From contig CM046833.1 of the NCBI GenBank assembly GCA_025618425.1, positions 9,559,429-9,623,428 of the forward strand: a stretch of 64,000 bases of DNA, in the 5' to 3' direction. Of the stretch, positions 9,721 to 22,504 are shown in pieces. The notes below the pieces were generated by a model. It was not told where the DNA came from, made no database searches, and worked only from the letters and a program-made list of their open reading frames with translations. The translations under genes were made by a program, and so were the position numbers. The number at the start of each line of letters is the position of its first letter. The first letter of the stretch is position 1. Source of the DNA: Heliocidaris tuberculata. Its lineage: Eukaryota > Echinodermata > Echinoidea > Camarodonta > Echinometridae.

Positions 9721-10644
9721 CAACAATAACCAAAACCACCCCAAAGACTTTGAATTCATGAAATCCACTCAAGGGTGATTTTGATTATATTGCCTTTTAA
9801 AAAAAGCTTTTTGCTTATATAAAAAAAAGATTACTAAATGTATGGATCACATAATAATTTCAATAGCCGATGCCTCTTTATATTTAAATTTATCATTCAT
9901 GTATTGTTACAAGAGGTGACCTATTCATCGTCACCTGTTATCACTCCTCCTTGGCACAGGTTTCAGTTTCAGTTTCAGTTTATTGTTTCATATTTCAAAT
10001 TTAAAGTGCTTTTACAGTAACAAAAGTGTTGACAACAATATAAGTGGTACAAACAAGATAAATGGTACAAACAAACATGATATCTTTTGTCAGAAAAAAA
10101 AAAATTAAAGAAGGTGAGTATCCCATATTTATACGTTTGCATGCAGTATTAATTGAAAAGACTGGGATAGAACAAAAGTGAATAGGAGCCTAAGGAGAAA
10201 GCGACGCTTGTGAGTTATAGGCTCAAAGTGTGACACAAATTACTTCCTAATGATCATAGCAAACGAATTAATGCAATCGAAATAATGTCTCTACGTAACA
10301 GGCATCAAGAACTGTAGCGGCGAATGTCAATAACAAGCTAAGCTCTCTCTATTACTACTAATTCATGAAGAATAGCCTCGCAATTTGATGAAATTTTAAT
10401 TTCTTCATCAAATTTATGTTAATGGGCCTAAGCCATCTGTTCTACATCTGCTTGAAATGTGTTTGTCCTCTATGAAGCGTAATTAGTTGAATTGAATTGA
10501 AATGAATTTTATCAAACATCATTAATTCACATCAATACTCTGTTCATAAAAATATCATATAAATAGTGCGTGGTCTATCATGCACTATACTGGATTATGT
10601 GCACGACAAATACTAAATTATTCCGAGTGCAGTTGAAATAGACC

Positions 10645-10703
<59 letters not shown>

Positions 10704-12109
10704 ACAAAATATGTATACAAATATTTCCAGTGTATTCAATACTTATGAATGAAATATGAGTAGTTTACCTAGTTTTCGGCTGAGATAAAATACTGAAGCA
10801 ATTTTGGTATTCACTTAAATCATTTGGGTAAGTATTTAAAGTCTAAGACAGCTCTCTAGCGGACTTAAGCAAATTACTTCAGTGGCAGGTATGTGGCTTT
10901 CATACATACTGAGAACAGTATAAGCTGCGCACAAGCAAATCATATAAGCGCACATCTACTGTGTCGCATTTATTGCGCATGCTTTTGGACAGGATATGTG
11001 ACGTCACAATATATATCAGTAAGTATTTTGCCTTAAAGTCGGCTTTCTAAAGTGAAGTGCTTAAATATGATCTGAATACAAGTTAAGCCAGTTTACTTAG
11101 CCAATCCAAATGCTAAGAAAAATGCTGAACTTCATGCGCTTTTTGATTTGAATGCCGCCCCAGAAGTATAACATAAGTCAAATGGAAGGTAAATACAAAA
11201 TTAATACAATGAAAAATATGAACAGTGAATTCATAATGATTTAGGATAATATCCTAAAAGGTATTATATTATGTTATACATGCATATCTACTGACAATTT
11301 ACACACAAAGCTTTGAAATTGAGTCTGTTGTATTATCTACATGAAATCATAAATATATTAGGTAGGTACTATTTAACAAGAAATATAAGTCATAATATAT
11401 TTCCCCAAATATGCATGTCAACATATAAATAGTATAGATCGTGCAAATGACGCTTACCTAAAAAACAGAAACGGTATTATCAGAAGATGTAGATACAGAG
11501 AAGGTTATAGAGCATAACAAAATCTGTCATTATTCATAATACAAAAATGTAGTTGTAATACCATGGTTGCTAGCAACTATTAAGACGAAAGTACAGTAAT
11601 ATACATGCAATTCCTTGCCGAGGTTTATATTCGGATGTCACTACAATCATCCCTACATCAAGGGATACGTATTGTGATTATATTAGGATAATTTCGGGAT
11701 ATGCAAAAAAAAAATAAAAGTTTTGTTTTGTATCCGTCTTAGCATCATAAAAATGAGGAAAAGCTAGTGCGAATAACATTTATTTGAAATATGAAATTTA
11801 TAAGGGGAAAGAGGTTCCATGTTTTGTCGACAATTTGTAGACACTAGACCTGTTTAAAAAGTCATTTTCACAACTATTTGCATTTCAAATGATATTCAGA
11901 TCATATTATGTGTAAAACAAAAAAATGAATCTTTTGATCGTTGATATTTCAATCTAAAAAAAACTAAACTTCGTATCAGACTGAAGTTTGCAAATTCTAA
12001 AGGTGAAGGATGTCTAATTTGTTTGAAGCAAGTCGCCTTCTAGTAGCGTACCTAGGCCTTGGATTTAGAGGGGGGCATCTAATCCCATGGCGATCCATGA
12101 CGTTGTATC
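9721..12109. other. Gene-free AT-rich stretch
   Basis: No exon or domain was recognised. Contents include a TTTCAG hexamer run near 9958-9977, an (AT)n tract at about 10649-10700, poly-A runs near 10090 and 11706, and otherwise non-repetitive AT-rich sequence. Confidence 0.45.
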
Positions 12110-12277
12110 CAGGGGTGGCGAATTCTTGTCACGGCGGGGAGCCTTTTAGATCACTTTCGAGCACACATGCATTTCCAAGCGTCATTTCACCGTTTTCACA
12201 ATATGGCTTTCCTAATTCGAATTAGGGCTTCGAATAATTCCAGTGAAACGTGTCCTTTGCCCCCCCCCCCAAATTGA

Positions 12278-12333
<56 letters not shown>

Positions 12334-12602
12334 TCGTCTAGGAAATTTACATAGTCTATTGTAAAACACAGGGGAATCTCTGCCTAAATAATGCCTACGA
12401 TTTAGAGATCTTATGCAATATTGTACAGTTTACGGACTAGTATGCCATTTTGAACAGTGTAAGTTTGCATTTTAGAGCACTTTACTCATTAATTACTATA
12501 CATTTTTTAAAAAGCCTTTCCAACAAAATTTCAGGGGGGAAGATCCCCACCTGAAAAATTCCGGGGGTGGTATACCCACGTCCCCCGGGATCGCCACCCC
12601 TG
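12110..12602. mobile_element. About 490-bp hAT-type MITE with degenerate target duplication
   Basis: It starts CAGGGGTGGCGA and ends with the inverted copy (CGCCACCCCTG). The flanking octamers GTTGTATC and CATGTATC match at six of eight positions. It contains an (AT)n tract (about 12279-12331) and a C run. No transposase. Confidence 0.65.
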
Positions 12603-13069
12603 CATGTATCTCATCAAGAAGATCACTTTTCTAGGTCCCACTTTGCGCTGATTGGGGTTGGGAAGGTTGACTGACGATTTTTTTAGCCATTCTATTTCTA
12701 TTAACGTTGTAAATTTTAAAACACTATTATCATGAGTGTAGTGTCGCCTATGAAATTATAGCCATCTGCGAGGGAGCAAAGCGAGCAAGAATAAAAATAC
12801 ATACGTTTTGATTGACAAATTATACCTTTGTTTATATTGCATGCGTGATCTTTTGATTCATATGTTTAAAGTTTACATGCTTAATTAGATTTATTTCAGT
12901 TCGTGACGACATTGCTTGAACGTCGTTCTCACATCATAAGAACAGCATGCAAGCTTTGTTCTTTTGTGCTGCCGTTGTTTGAAAATCCGTGTCCCCAATA
13001 TTACCCTGCTTTCATTGTTGAATGTTTGCTTTCCAGATTAGGCCTTTATAACCTCGTTGTTTTCTGAGG

Positions 13070-13212
13070 TCTGGGGAGCGTTTCATCAAGTGTCTTGTAA
13101 GTGATTTTTACTGACATATTTGCTCTCAGCCAATCAGATGCAAGGATTTCAGTAGCTTATAACAGTTGTCGGTAAAAATCACTGACAAAACGCTTGATGA
13201 AACGCTCCCCAG
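13070..13212. mobile_element. GGGGAGCGTTTCAT foldback MITE, copy 1 of 3
   Basis: The ends read CTGGGGAGCGTTTCATCAAG and the inverted copy, with stems of about 35 bases continuing into GTGATTTTTAC. The central part, CTCTCAGCCAATCAGATGCA, is shared in inverted or direct form with copies at 16677-16815 and 61811-61955. Confidence 0.8.
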
Positions 13213-14287
13213 ATTGGCACCTGGCAAAACAAGTCTTCGCAGATATCATCAATTCCTACTACCATTTGTCTAATCATGATAATGGCTTTGTCTCATTTGC
13301 TGTATATACCTGCAATAAATCGTGTTTAACATTAAAAAGTGTTTATCGTTGCTAAGGAACGTAATTAGATTTAGTAACCTGGTTACCTGACAAGTGGCAG
13401 ACCATATTATCAATTTTATGATGATGGTTATACGTTGATGAATTTTTAATCTTTTAGTTTACCTTTGTAGACTGCCTTGATAGATGTTGTGTTTTCAGGA
13501 TGGAAGAAAATCGAACAGTTTAATTCAGTTTTCTGCAAATGATATACGGGGGTGTGGAAAAGTGAATACTTTTCTCGAATCGAAAATTGATTTGGGGCCT
13601 AACTTACGGGGAATCTACAACCCACATGAAACAACAAAATTGAATGAAATATACAACTCAAAATTCTTTTTTCTCACTATCCATTTTGCTAAATGGGAAA
13701 ACCTGAATATTAGACAAACAATTGGAACCCAGAGCCAGTCATCCCACCGGTAAGGGGGGGGGGGGGGGGATGAGGGGGGGGGAGGTCGGGTAGGGTAGGG
13801 TTAAAAAAAACAAAAAACTTTTCTCTCAGGACAACAGTACAAAGGAAGTATAAGTTACTACATTGTAAAACAATAATTGTTGGATTATACAACTGGATAT
13901 GTTTATCTCAATAAGATTTATGTTTTTTTGTTTTTGTTTTTGTTTTTTTTCTCTGGAAATATGAATTTTTGTTTGCAACTATGATGTATGGAAATTGATC
14001 ATGTAAGGAAAAAAAAGACGTTTGTCAGTTTGAGAATTAAGAGTATATGATTAAGGATATCAATTAATTTATCCACAGTTTTTGTTTATGGAAATTTTTC
14101 AATATTCAAGTAATATTAATTTCTTTTGTTAGACGAAAATGTATACTGTTTTAGAATATTATCATATTTGCAGTTTGTGTTATATGCGATGATTGTAATT
14201 CGTACCATGATTGTAATTTGTTTCAAGAGAGAAAAGAATAAAAACTGATTATAAAAAAAAAAGGGCACTGAGTTTTGCAACAAAGTG
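13213..14287. other. No gene seen
   Basis: Contains G- and T-rich simple sequence (13756-13800 and 13920-13945) and AT-rich DNA. A short open stretch at 13484-13753 has no domain, repeat or splice support and is not annotated. Confidence 0.4.
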
Positions 14288-14602
14288 TTTTCCACGTATC
14301 TACACTCTAAAAACTAAAGTGTTAAATCACCATTTAACCCATCGCCTACGGGAACCGGGTGATCTCTGTATTAACCCTTTGGGAATATGATAATTCAGCA
14401 GTCAACAGGTTAAAAGGGCCGAGGAGTGACAACTTTTTCAAAATGGTAGATCAACTCTTTTAAACTGCTGGATTCAGCCTTTATAGTGTTGTATCCAGCA
14501 TGTTAAAAGTGTTAATCTACAATTTGGAAAAAGTTGTCACTCCTCGGCCCTTTTAAATGGTAATTTAACACTTTAGTTTTTAGAGTGTAGATACGTGGAA
14601 AA
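14288..14602. mobile_element. Foldback MITE with long terminal inverted repeats
   Basis: TTTCCACGTATCTACACTCT with the following AAAAACTAAAGTGTTAAAT is repeated in inverted orientation at the right end, giving arms of about 45 bases. The interior has a second inverted pair (GGGCCGAGGAGTGACAACTT near 14417 and its complement near 14534). It also has a block (AACCCATCGCCTACGGGAACC) related to the short repeat at 40955-41035. Confidence 0.75.
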
Positions 14603-16676
14603 ATATACCTTTGAAGCATATGTAGTTTTATTTCTATAAAGCAAGGGGTTCCAATATTTACAAACACGAACCATACCTTATGTTGTAGCTGCTCTAGCTT
14701 TCTATTCATCTTGAAAATTACTTAGGTTAACCTGCTGCATACTGAATGATATCATTCACAAAGGCTTGGTACAGGGGCCAGACGGTTCCAATAGCCAATG
14801 GGTTAAAGTACGGTGAGCTCTGGTTATGCTGTATACATGTAATCAGCTTGAGCAAGCCTCCTTCCAGAATGATCACTTTACGCAGTGGTCGAGGAGGCGA
14901 AAACACATGACTTCTCTAAAGGCCGATGTAACTGCTAGGTTCAACGCAGTCGTCAGCATATAGAATATTGTCAGTTTGTCACAAAACGGCACGATGAATT
15001 TTAAAAAGCTACGGTAAATCCATCGCGTATATACTATTCTTCATAAAACCACATTCACTCACTTGACGACTCAAATACAGATTTCACCAACAGTGTTGAA
15101 TGCTAAGTGGTAGAGACAGGTTTTTTTTTTTTTTTTTTTTTTTGGGGGGGGGGGAAGAGTTATTCATAGGGTTGTGTATTATGTGCGACCCTCTCTGAGT
15201 TCGCTTGTTGTGTTATTACGTCATAGAATCACTCCGTAGAGTGGTCATTGAAGACCGAGGTTTGCTAAAGGCTGGTAATTGTGAAGTGTCTGGAAGTAGT
15301 TGAGAAAGGTTGATCATAATAGTGCATAGGAAACAATGTATAATGTGAGGTTTTAGAATCAACAAAATGATAAGAAAATCTGACTCAATCTTGCTGAAAT
15401 CACATGCATTGTACACAGAAATGTATAATATGGGACTACACACACAGGTGGCATGAAAATTTGTGGTTCAAACTTTACAGCTATCTCTTGTCATTTTTTG
15501 AATAGTGCATTTGAAGACTATTTCTTTTCAGGGGATATTTCTTTCATGATATTCTTCCAAACTCAACTCAATTAAAAAAAAAATTAAAAAAAAAATACTG
15601 ATTTTTTTTTTTCACCTTTACATGAACTCAGTCCTCTTTTTAAATGTCATGTAGCTTCTTATGGAACCTTCTTCGGGATTGTAATTGGATGCAATTCGGT
15701 CATAGGCTTTTTTCTCAGAGCACTTTTTTCTCTATATTCATATGTTTTGGATTGGTTTGAAATGTGGGCTCGTAACGACCACTTTGTTTTCTTCACTTTG
15801 CTCTCATTAAGTCGTATATTATTAACTTCATTGAATGTCGATGTGTGTTGCTTGTTTAAGTACCAAATTACAGCCTTGATTCAAGATATGGACCAAGAAA
15901 GTAATCCCCCTAAAGTTACTTATTGCGACCAGGTTAAAATCATTTTTGGATGTTTTATATTCTTTAATCTGGGGTGAAACTTGTTCTTTGAGCACTACGA
16001 GAACCCTAAACATTTATGAAACTGTAAATCAAGGACCTATTAGAGCAGATTGTAGATGATTTAGGAGAGTCACCACCATTGCGCGTTGAGAATCCACTGC
16101 TGCAGCACTCTTCGTAAAAGAGTATAGGGGAAGACTTCCTTATAGTGGTTCACCTGCACATCCGAATCAGTTATACCAGGAGAAAAGACCCGAGGAATAC
16201 AGTGATTCAGTTCACTTTACCACTGTCATGTACAGGTGACGCAAATTCACTATTACGTTTTGCCGGTGAACCCCCCCCCCCCTCCCCCACCATCCAAACC
16301 TTACACAAATCTTATAAAATTTATGAAAATGAAATATGTGCTAGGCAAGCGACCGAATCGTATCCAAGTTGCCAAAAAATACCTAATAGAAGCCTGATGA
16401 CATCAGACACAGTGATAATTGAAAAACAGAAAGAGCCATAACCATAAGAAAGGTGCTACATCATTAGAAAAGGACCATGTTTAAAAAAGATTTTCTTGAT
16501 TTATGGAAAAAATAATATGACTATTATCAACAACATATACGTTTCCAAGAACACGTAAAACATAGCACAATTAAGATATTAAACTGTATACCATATTTGA
16601 ATCTTACTATATCAAAAGGAAAGAAGGCAGAGATATTGAAAGTTGAAAAATATGATTCATTCTCTTTCACATCAGG
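14603..16676. other. Gene-free stretch
   Basis: Holds a poly-T/poly-G tract (15121-15155), A/T runs at 15571-15612 and a C run at 16270-16286. No exon with a recognisable product was found on either strand. Confidence 0.4.
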
Positions 16677-16816
16677 GGAGCGTTTCATGAAAGGACTTGT
16701 CGGATGTTTTTATCCGACAACTGTTATAAGCTACTGAAATCCTTGCATCTGATTGGCTGAGAGCAAATTTGTCGGATAAAATATTTGACAAGTCCTTTCA
16801 TGAAACGCCCCCCAGG
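16677..16816. mobile_element. GGGGAGCGTTTCAT foldback MITE, copy 2 of 3
   Basis: Begins GGGGAGCGTTTCATGAAAGG and ends with its inverted copy. Internal stem arms are ACTTGTCGGAT... and ...ATATTTGACAAGT, around a centre reading CCTTGCATCTGATTGGCTGA. It is closer to copy 3 (61811) than to copy 1. Confidence 0.85.
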
Positions 16817-17144
16817 TGTAGGTAATCGTTTGACCAAAATTATGCCAGAGGGAGAAACTTTATCAATGTAGAAAATGATCTCTCCCATATATGCAAAATA
16901 ATCAACTGTATGAATCTATTTTTTTAATATCTATGTTATACATTAAAAATTATTTCCAAATGATATGTTAAATTTTCATTGTTTAAAAGGTTTTATTAAT
17001 GTTGTAAATCTTTCATCATTCAGACAGTAGCTGCGACGAAATGAAAGCATTCAATTCAAATCAATTCCGTTCAATTTTATTCAACATAACATAAGTAATG
17101 CTCACCATTGTGGTTATTTCTCTCTGATTCTTGAAGGTTGACAA

Positions 17145-17490
17145 GAGGACATTAGCGAGCTTTCGATTTCTGCACCGACCGACTTTTACAACGAGTCACC
17201 AGAGCGTGGAGACGTCGCACAGGCCAAGTCCGTTCTCTTCGCGTAAACGCTTTCGATCTCTCACGACGATGTGGATCGCAGTTTCATCCAATTTCAGTGC
17301 TTGTATGACGTCATATATGTGAACGACGTGCTGAATCGAGGACGACGGCAAAACCAGGGTGCACGCGTCCTCGATTCGGCTAGTGGACGAGGGAGACGAC
17401 GTGACGCATGCGCATAGCTTCAAAATGTGGTTATCTCGGACCAGTCGACTATGTCGACGTGCAAATCGAAAGTTCAATATTCGCTAAACT
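17145..17490. mobile_element. Possible foldback element, GC-rich
   Basis: The left end (TTAGCGAGCTTTCGATTTCTG) is answered at the right by the complement of TTTAGCGAATATTGAACTTTCGATTTGC, so the ends are imperfect inverted repeats. The interior is GC-richer than its surroundings. Open frames of 60-93 codons exist on both strands but resemble no domain. Confidence 0.4.
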
Positions 17491-17879
17491 ACACTCGTGC
17501 TCCCCTGGCAAACGGTCGCTCGGAAATATTATTACCAATTTATCACCACAGGCATGACAAGGTGCGAATATGTTGATAACCGCTTAACTCGAATGAAGTA
17601 AGGTAATGAATTGTGAAAAATCGTCAGCTCTTTCCATGTAAACTGTTTGCGGGTGTAACTGCACTTGCGCAATGTGGCAACATGAAAGCGAGTTCATTTT
17701 ACAGAAGAATTTTAGGACGCCTTGAAGAAAAGTGTTGGAGAAAGTCATTCAAGAAAATAAAGGGTAAATGAAGCAGAAAATTTCAAGAAAATGTGAATTG
17801 TCAGTGTTAAATATGCATATTATTTTTCTGTTGAATCAGTGCTTTGATAAATGTACTGAAAGGGCTTAATAGGAAAACA

Positions 17880-17935
17880 ACATTATTGTGGTGGTGGTGA
17901 TGATGATGATGATGATGATGATCACCATCATCTTC
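17880..17935. repeat. (GTG/ATG)n trinucleotide repeat
   Basis: GTGGTGGTGATGATGATG-type repeats followed by the complementary ATCACCATCATC. Simple sequence. Confidence 0.8.
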
Positions 17936-18289
17936 ATGTATGATGGCTGCCAATGTGAGAAATAGACATCTGTACCCCTAAGCCAGGATCTAAGATTTAA
18001 TTAATTACATATTAATCTCTGTGTAATGTGAAAAACTGGGGTATGTGTTATCGCTCCACTATGGCTCATTTCGCCATTGTAATGATCCCATATAATTATG
18101 ATGATAGTAAGTGAATCAAATTGATGTCACGGTTGCTTCTGTGTTCTACCAGTTTACGACACATAACAATTCTTTTCCTACATGAATGGACAAGAGTCAG
18201 TGGAGCAAATCCATTTTGAAATTCGGGGGGGGGGGTCACCTCATGATTTAACTTTTGTACCTGTCCGAAATGTCTGGAAAAATTTTCTG

Positions 18290-18520
18290 ACAACCCCCCC
18301 CCAAAAAAAAAAAAAAAAAATTAAGGTTATCACATTTTTTAGGTCTAGTTTTCCTCAAAAATTCTCTGACAAGCGAAAAAAAAAGGGTTATTCAAAAAGG
18401 TGTGGGGGGGGGGGACATTCGCCTATCTTCCAAAAGCTGGGGGGGGGGGACATGTACCCCTGTCCCCCCGGATTTGCGCCCATGCCAAGAGAGACAGAAA
18501 AGATGGAGAGAAGGAAGAGT

Positions 18521-18569
<49 letters not shown>

Positions 18570-18780
18570 GGCTTTTACTACTTTCTCTGTCTCTCTCTCT
18601 CTCTTCCCCATCACTCCTTTCCGTTCCGTTCTCTTTTGACCCTGACAAACGGTATCCCATTTCCGTTGCATTCATATCGTTTGTCCTCTTCGATATTTCT
18701 TTCTTTCTCTCTCTCTCTCTCTCTCTCTCTATCCTTCCATTCTTTTCTTATCTCCCCTTCCGTTCTCTCTTCCTCTCTCA
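18290..18780. repeat. Low-complexity cluster: poly-A, G runs, GA and TC blocks
   Basis: A C/A run (18294-18320), two G runs (about 18404-18450), a GA block (18500-18560) ending in a G run, and TC blocks (18590-18605 and 18700-18735). The apparent long open frames here are translations of simple sequence. Confidence 0.8.
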
Positions 18781-18829
18781 ATCATCTTGTAATCCTACGA
18801 ATAAAAAATATATTAGAAAAAAATGAGTA

Positions 18830-21530
18830 TATATAAATATAACCCGACTGGTTAATAATGAAATTGTTGGCACAATACGTATTTGCTGCCATCTATATTT
18901 TCATCTGTGTAAAAAGCTCCTATAATTTATGCATTTCTTCCATTTTAGATGTTTATATTTCAGGCTGCCTATCTGAGTGTAAATGTAATGTAATGAGTAG
19001 AATTCGATATTACTTTCCAATATTACAAATAAGTCTGATCAAGAAATTCTTTTTTTGTAAATTTTATCCTTCCATTCATCTTAAAAGAAAACCGCATGTC
19101 AAGCTATTTAGAAATGTGGCAATGGACATTATTATTTCTTGCTCAAAGTGACTTATGTTATGTGATTGGGTAAAAAAAGAAGGCAAGAATGATATTAGGT
19201 ATAACAGAACTCTTGAAATCCCATTTCATTTTTATTTTATCGTAGATAACAAGGTTAATTTTTGATACCGAGGTTCACCTTATGAGTGCAATGCATAAAA
19301 AGAAATGATAATAAATTGACTGAGTTAGAGTGATGATACTGACAATTTATATAACTATGTATAACACTTATGCTTTCATAGCCCAAGCATCAAAAGTAAT
19401 TAAACACGCGATTTTTCATGAATGGGAAAATTATTGCAGAAACAAAAGATATCAGTGTGATCAAAAAACATATTCTTTTAGCTTTACTAAAAATGTAATA
19501 GTAAATTAAAACATCATTTTTGAAAGAACAAGATTATCCATGAAAAAGCGTTATATTTTCACGTTTCCATTAACATGTTATCTGTTTTTGCGAAAAAGGG
19601 GTTCTTTTTGTGAATGTTTACTCGATCCGGAAAGATAGGGCCACATTTAGAGCCTATTTTTTTTTACCCGTTTTCATGAGAGAAAGACAGGTCAGTCTTC
19701 GTGGGAAATCTTGAGAGTATGCAAAATAATGCCAGGGATCAAATGTTACGGCTTTGAATATGAAGTGTCATCACCGTGATGTCAACCATTTAGTATCCTT
19801 CCATAACAAACAAGAAGGAGATAAGATGACACTAAAAGTTACATACGGGAAAAAAATGACTTCACATAATGGAACTTACCTGCAGCAGAACACTTTTAGA
19901 AAAGAAAGTTCTGAAAGGGTTCTTTAAATCGTTCAGAGAAATTGTTTGGAACCATTTTCGTCTTAGAACATAAAGTGGTCCAAAATGAGAAACAGTTAAT
20001 TAAAGAATCCTATTTTCAGGAAAAATTAGGGTTCCTCTCCACCCATTTACCCCGAATTAAATCAAAGCAAACCATCTAAAAAAAAAAAAAAGAACCCACA
20101 ACGATAATTGTTCTTTTTTCTCGATTCTTGTAGCTAGTAATAAGGCTTTATCATATTTGAGGCATAATATTCATTTCTTACATCATCGTGTCTGAGAAAA
20201 GGCAAAAAAATATCGACTTAAAAATTCATTTTTAAACTATTATTCTGAACCGCGTACTTAAGTATTGATATTTACAAAGCGAAGCTGTGGACATTTCGCG
20301 CGCAAGCTCAGGACTAGGTGCCTAGCGGTAGACGACCCAGTCTAGCACAACCATGACAACCGTATTTACAATATTCAGCAGAACATACACAGTGCAGTAC
20401 AGCACACGTACTTCATGTGCGTGCTAAAATGTGACGTGACATGGCTCAGGGCGACTGGTAAGCGAAGCTTGAGTTTTCATTTTCCATTTTGTTGTAATAT
20501 TCGCCTACCTTGTGTGTATTCATACAAGGCTTAATATCGGCCTGTAATATAGGCTTAGGTTATTTTGGCGGTTAAGGGCATAATAAACGAACTTAAACCT
20601 GAACTAAAATTTGTGATTACTGCAGAGCCTTAACTTAGTTATACCTAGGTACTGTAAAGGACCAGTATTCGACAGGTACCGGAATTCGTCACCTAAAATT
20701 ATGCAGCATTAATTTGGGTAGTTAACGCACCGATCCTAATGCAAACCACATATCAACTAATGGATATATTTCCACATTTTTAAAAGATGCAATGTTTGTG
20801 ATTTGTCATTATTATTACAAAATGTCACGATCTAGGTAAAGGGAAATGATATTGATAATGTATCTGTTGCACATTTTTGTTTTCACCCCTGATTTCACTA
20901 CCCTCATTCTCATTTTATTCAACAGATTCAACAGCTAGCCTATTCAAGCAAATATGAGGAAGAGAATGAGCATTAAGAACCTTACAGATTCATTAAAGAA
21001 CCCTTTCAACAAGGGTTCTTTCTAGAAACGTGTAACGTGATAGAACAAATAAGGGTTGATCAAAGAACCTTTACTGTGATCTGTTAGGAATCGTATAATT
21101 ATTAAAAGGTTCCTTTAAGAACCTTCAGGGTTCCAAACACGGGACAAACATAAAGAAAAAAGAAAGAAAGAAGGAAGAAGAAGAAGAAGAAGAAGAAGAA
21201 GAAGAAGAAGAAGAAGAAGAAGAAGAAAAAAAAAACCTTTAGAGGTAAGAAGAACCAACCTTTGAACGGTTATTAGAAGAAGCCTCGTGAAAAGGTTATT
21301 AAAAGATGCATATAACAAAGGTTCGAAAGAGAACTCTTTAGGGTTCTAAATACGGGACAAGGTTTATAACCCTAAAAGGTTCAAGGTTTCTAAGACTGAA
21401 GGAAACATAAACGAAAAAAGATAAATGAGAGAAAATAAACGGGGCCAATCACTAAAAAATATCTAGGCGGCTTTCGAGAATACCGGCCATATTTTTTTCT
21501 TGGGGGGAGGGGGAAGGGGAGGGGGCGATC
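18830..21530. repeat. Duplicated 3' flank of transporter gene A (pairs with 50080-52659)
   Basis: Blocks match the region downstream of gene B in order: 18840-18985 with 50082-50500 (ATTGTTGGCACAATACGTAT and AGATGTTTATATTT), 19335-19510 with 51740-51910 (CAACACTTATGCTT..., GAATGGGAAAAT), and 19560-19790 with 52160-52370 (GAGAGTATGCAAAATAA..., GAATATGAAGTG). The A copy has about 1.7 kb extra before the gene, including AAAGAACCTTTAA-type short repeats (19900-21400) and a (GAA)n tract (21178-21227). It shows that the gene duplication included at least 2.5 kb of 3' flank. Confidence 0.7.
20914..20919 (-). promoter_or_regulatory. Candidate polyadenylation signal for gene A
   Basis: AATAAA on the minus strand about 610 bases after the gene A stop codon. 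Position is plausible but the hexamer is common in AT-rich DNA. Confidence 0.2.
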
Positions 21531-21661
21531 TCAACGATCTGAAGAAAGTGTCAGGTAACTCAGGACCCGTGGGACCAGAGCAAACAAGATGAAGATCCAA
21601 TGCATTACACCAACGATCCCATACGACAGGTCAAATGATAACGTCACGTCATACAGGTAAC
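21531..21661 (-). CDS. Transporter gene A (SLC16/MCT-like), exon 4: last membrane segment and stop
   Basis: The exon starts after CTTCTGCAG in phase 1 and ends at TGA 21531-21533. The 43 codons read GYLYDVTLSFDLSYGIVGVM followed by a hydrophobic stretch (HWIFILFALVP) and a short basic tail ending SSDR. The GYLYD...YDLS-like motif followed by a final helix is the normal C-terminal transmembrane segment (TM11-12 turn and TM12) of the SLC16 monocarboxylate transporter family. The split Gly codon joins in frame to exon 3. Gene B has the equivalent exon at 52660-52802, which ends with four extra residues after SSDR. Confidence 0.85.
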
Positions 21662-21806
21662 CTGCAGAAGAAGACAAATGGTAGAAACAATAATGAAAAA
21701 TCAAATGAAGAGTGAATGATGACGGATATTTTGGAAATGATGGATTAGCTGAAACGATTGCTAGTATTTCGTTTGCATGGCCTACTGTTGAGTGCAATGA
21801 TACAAC

Positions 21807-21966
21807 CAGGGGCGGATCCAGGATTTTGGAAAAGAGGGGGCACAGAGCCGGAAAAGTACACAATTAAGGGGGCAAATTTATTTTTCAGTGTGTACTTAAG
21901 GTATGCCAGTTGGGTTTCAAAAGAGGGGACACGGGCCGGTTTTCCCCCTATGTAGATCCGCCACTC
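21807..21966. mobile_element. 160-bp hAT-type MITE in intron 3 of gene A, perfect 8-bp target duplication
   Basis: Ends are CAGGGGCGGATCCAGG and the complement of GAGTGGCGGATCTACA. The octamer GATACAAC flanks both sides (21799-21806 and 21967-21974). The homologous gene B intron (about 52940-52960, GTGCAATCATACAAGAATGG) has a single copy of the target and no element, so it shows the empty site. Confidence 0.9.
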
Positions 21967-22504
21967 GATACAACAATGGTAGGCCTAATAGGTATTATTT
22001 TAAAGTGAAATGTTCCTCAGTAATGTCTATTTAAGTAAAGGATAAGATATAGCATTAAGGTTAAAGACACCTAATAATAGGTTCTTAAGGGAATTCGTCA
22101 CCATTCGGCTAATTTTCCGATAAATGATCGCGGAGGTTACGACCAACAGGTCGTACGTATTGCACACACCCTTTGCCATGTTTACCAACTTCTGACCAAC
22201 CATCCCGCAATTAAGAAAAAGTAATTATCATAAATTCCTTATCCCAAAGATAACTGAACGCTTCACGAATCTCTCCCAGCATGTTCCAAGTGGGACATGA
22301 GTTTCGCTGCGCGCGAGATTTGTACAAACATTGAATGGAAATTACAACAAGTCTAAGACGCAATGAAGTATGGTTACTGCCAGTTTGGTTTAGCTTTAGG
22401 ATTAGCATAATCTTTTGTCGAACCGATTAGACATAGTCCTAACAGCACGATTAATTTGGTCAACGTAGGAGTAAAATTTTCATGAATATATTATGGCGAC
22501 TTAC

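Noticed and set aside
17131..17477. Possible exons on both strands (63 and 93 codons)
   Set aside because: They overlap a GC-rich inverted-repeat element and show no domain or splice pairing.
18182..18836. Long open frames rich in Arg/Glu or Ser/Leu on both strands
   Set aside because: Translations of GA, TC and G runs; no domain and no splice support.
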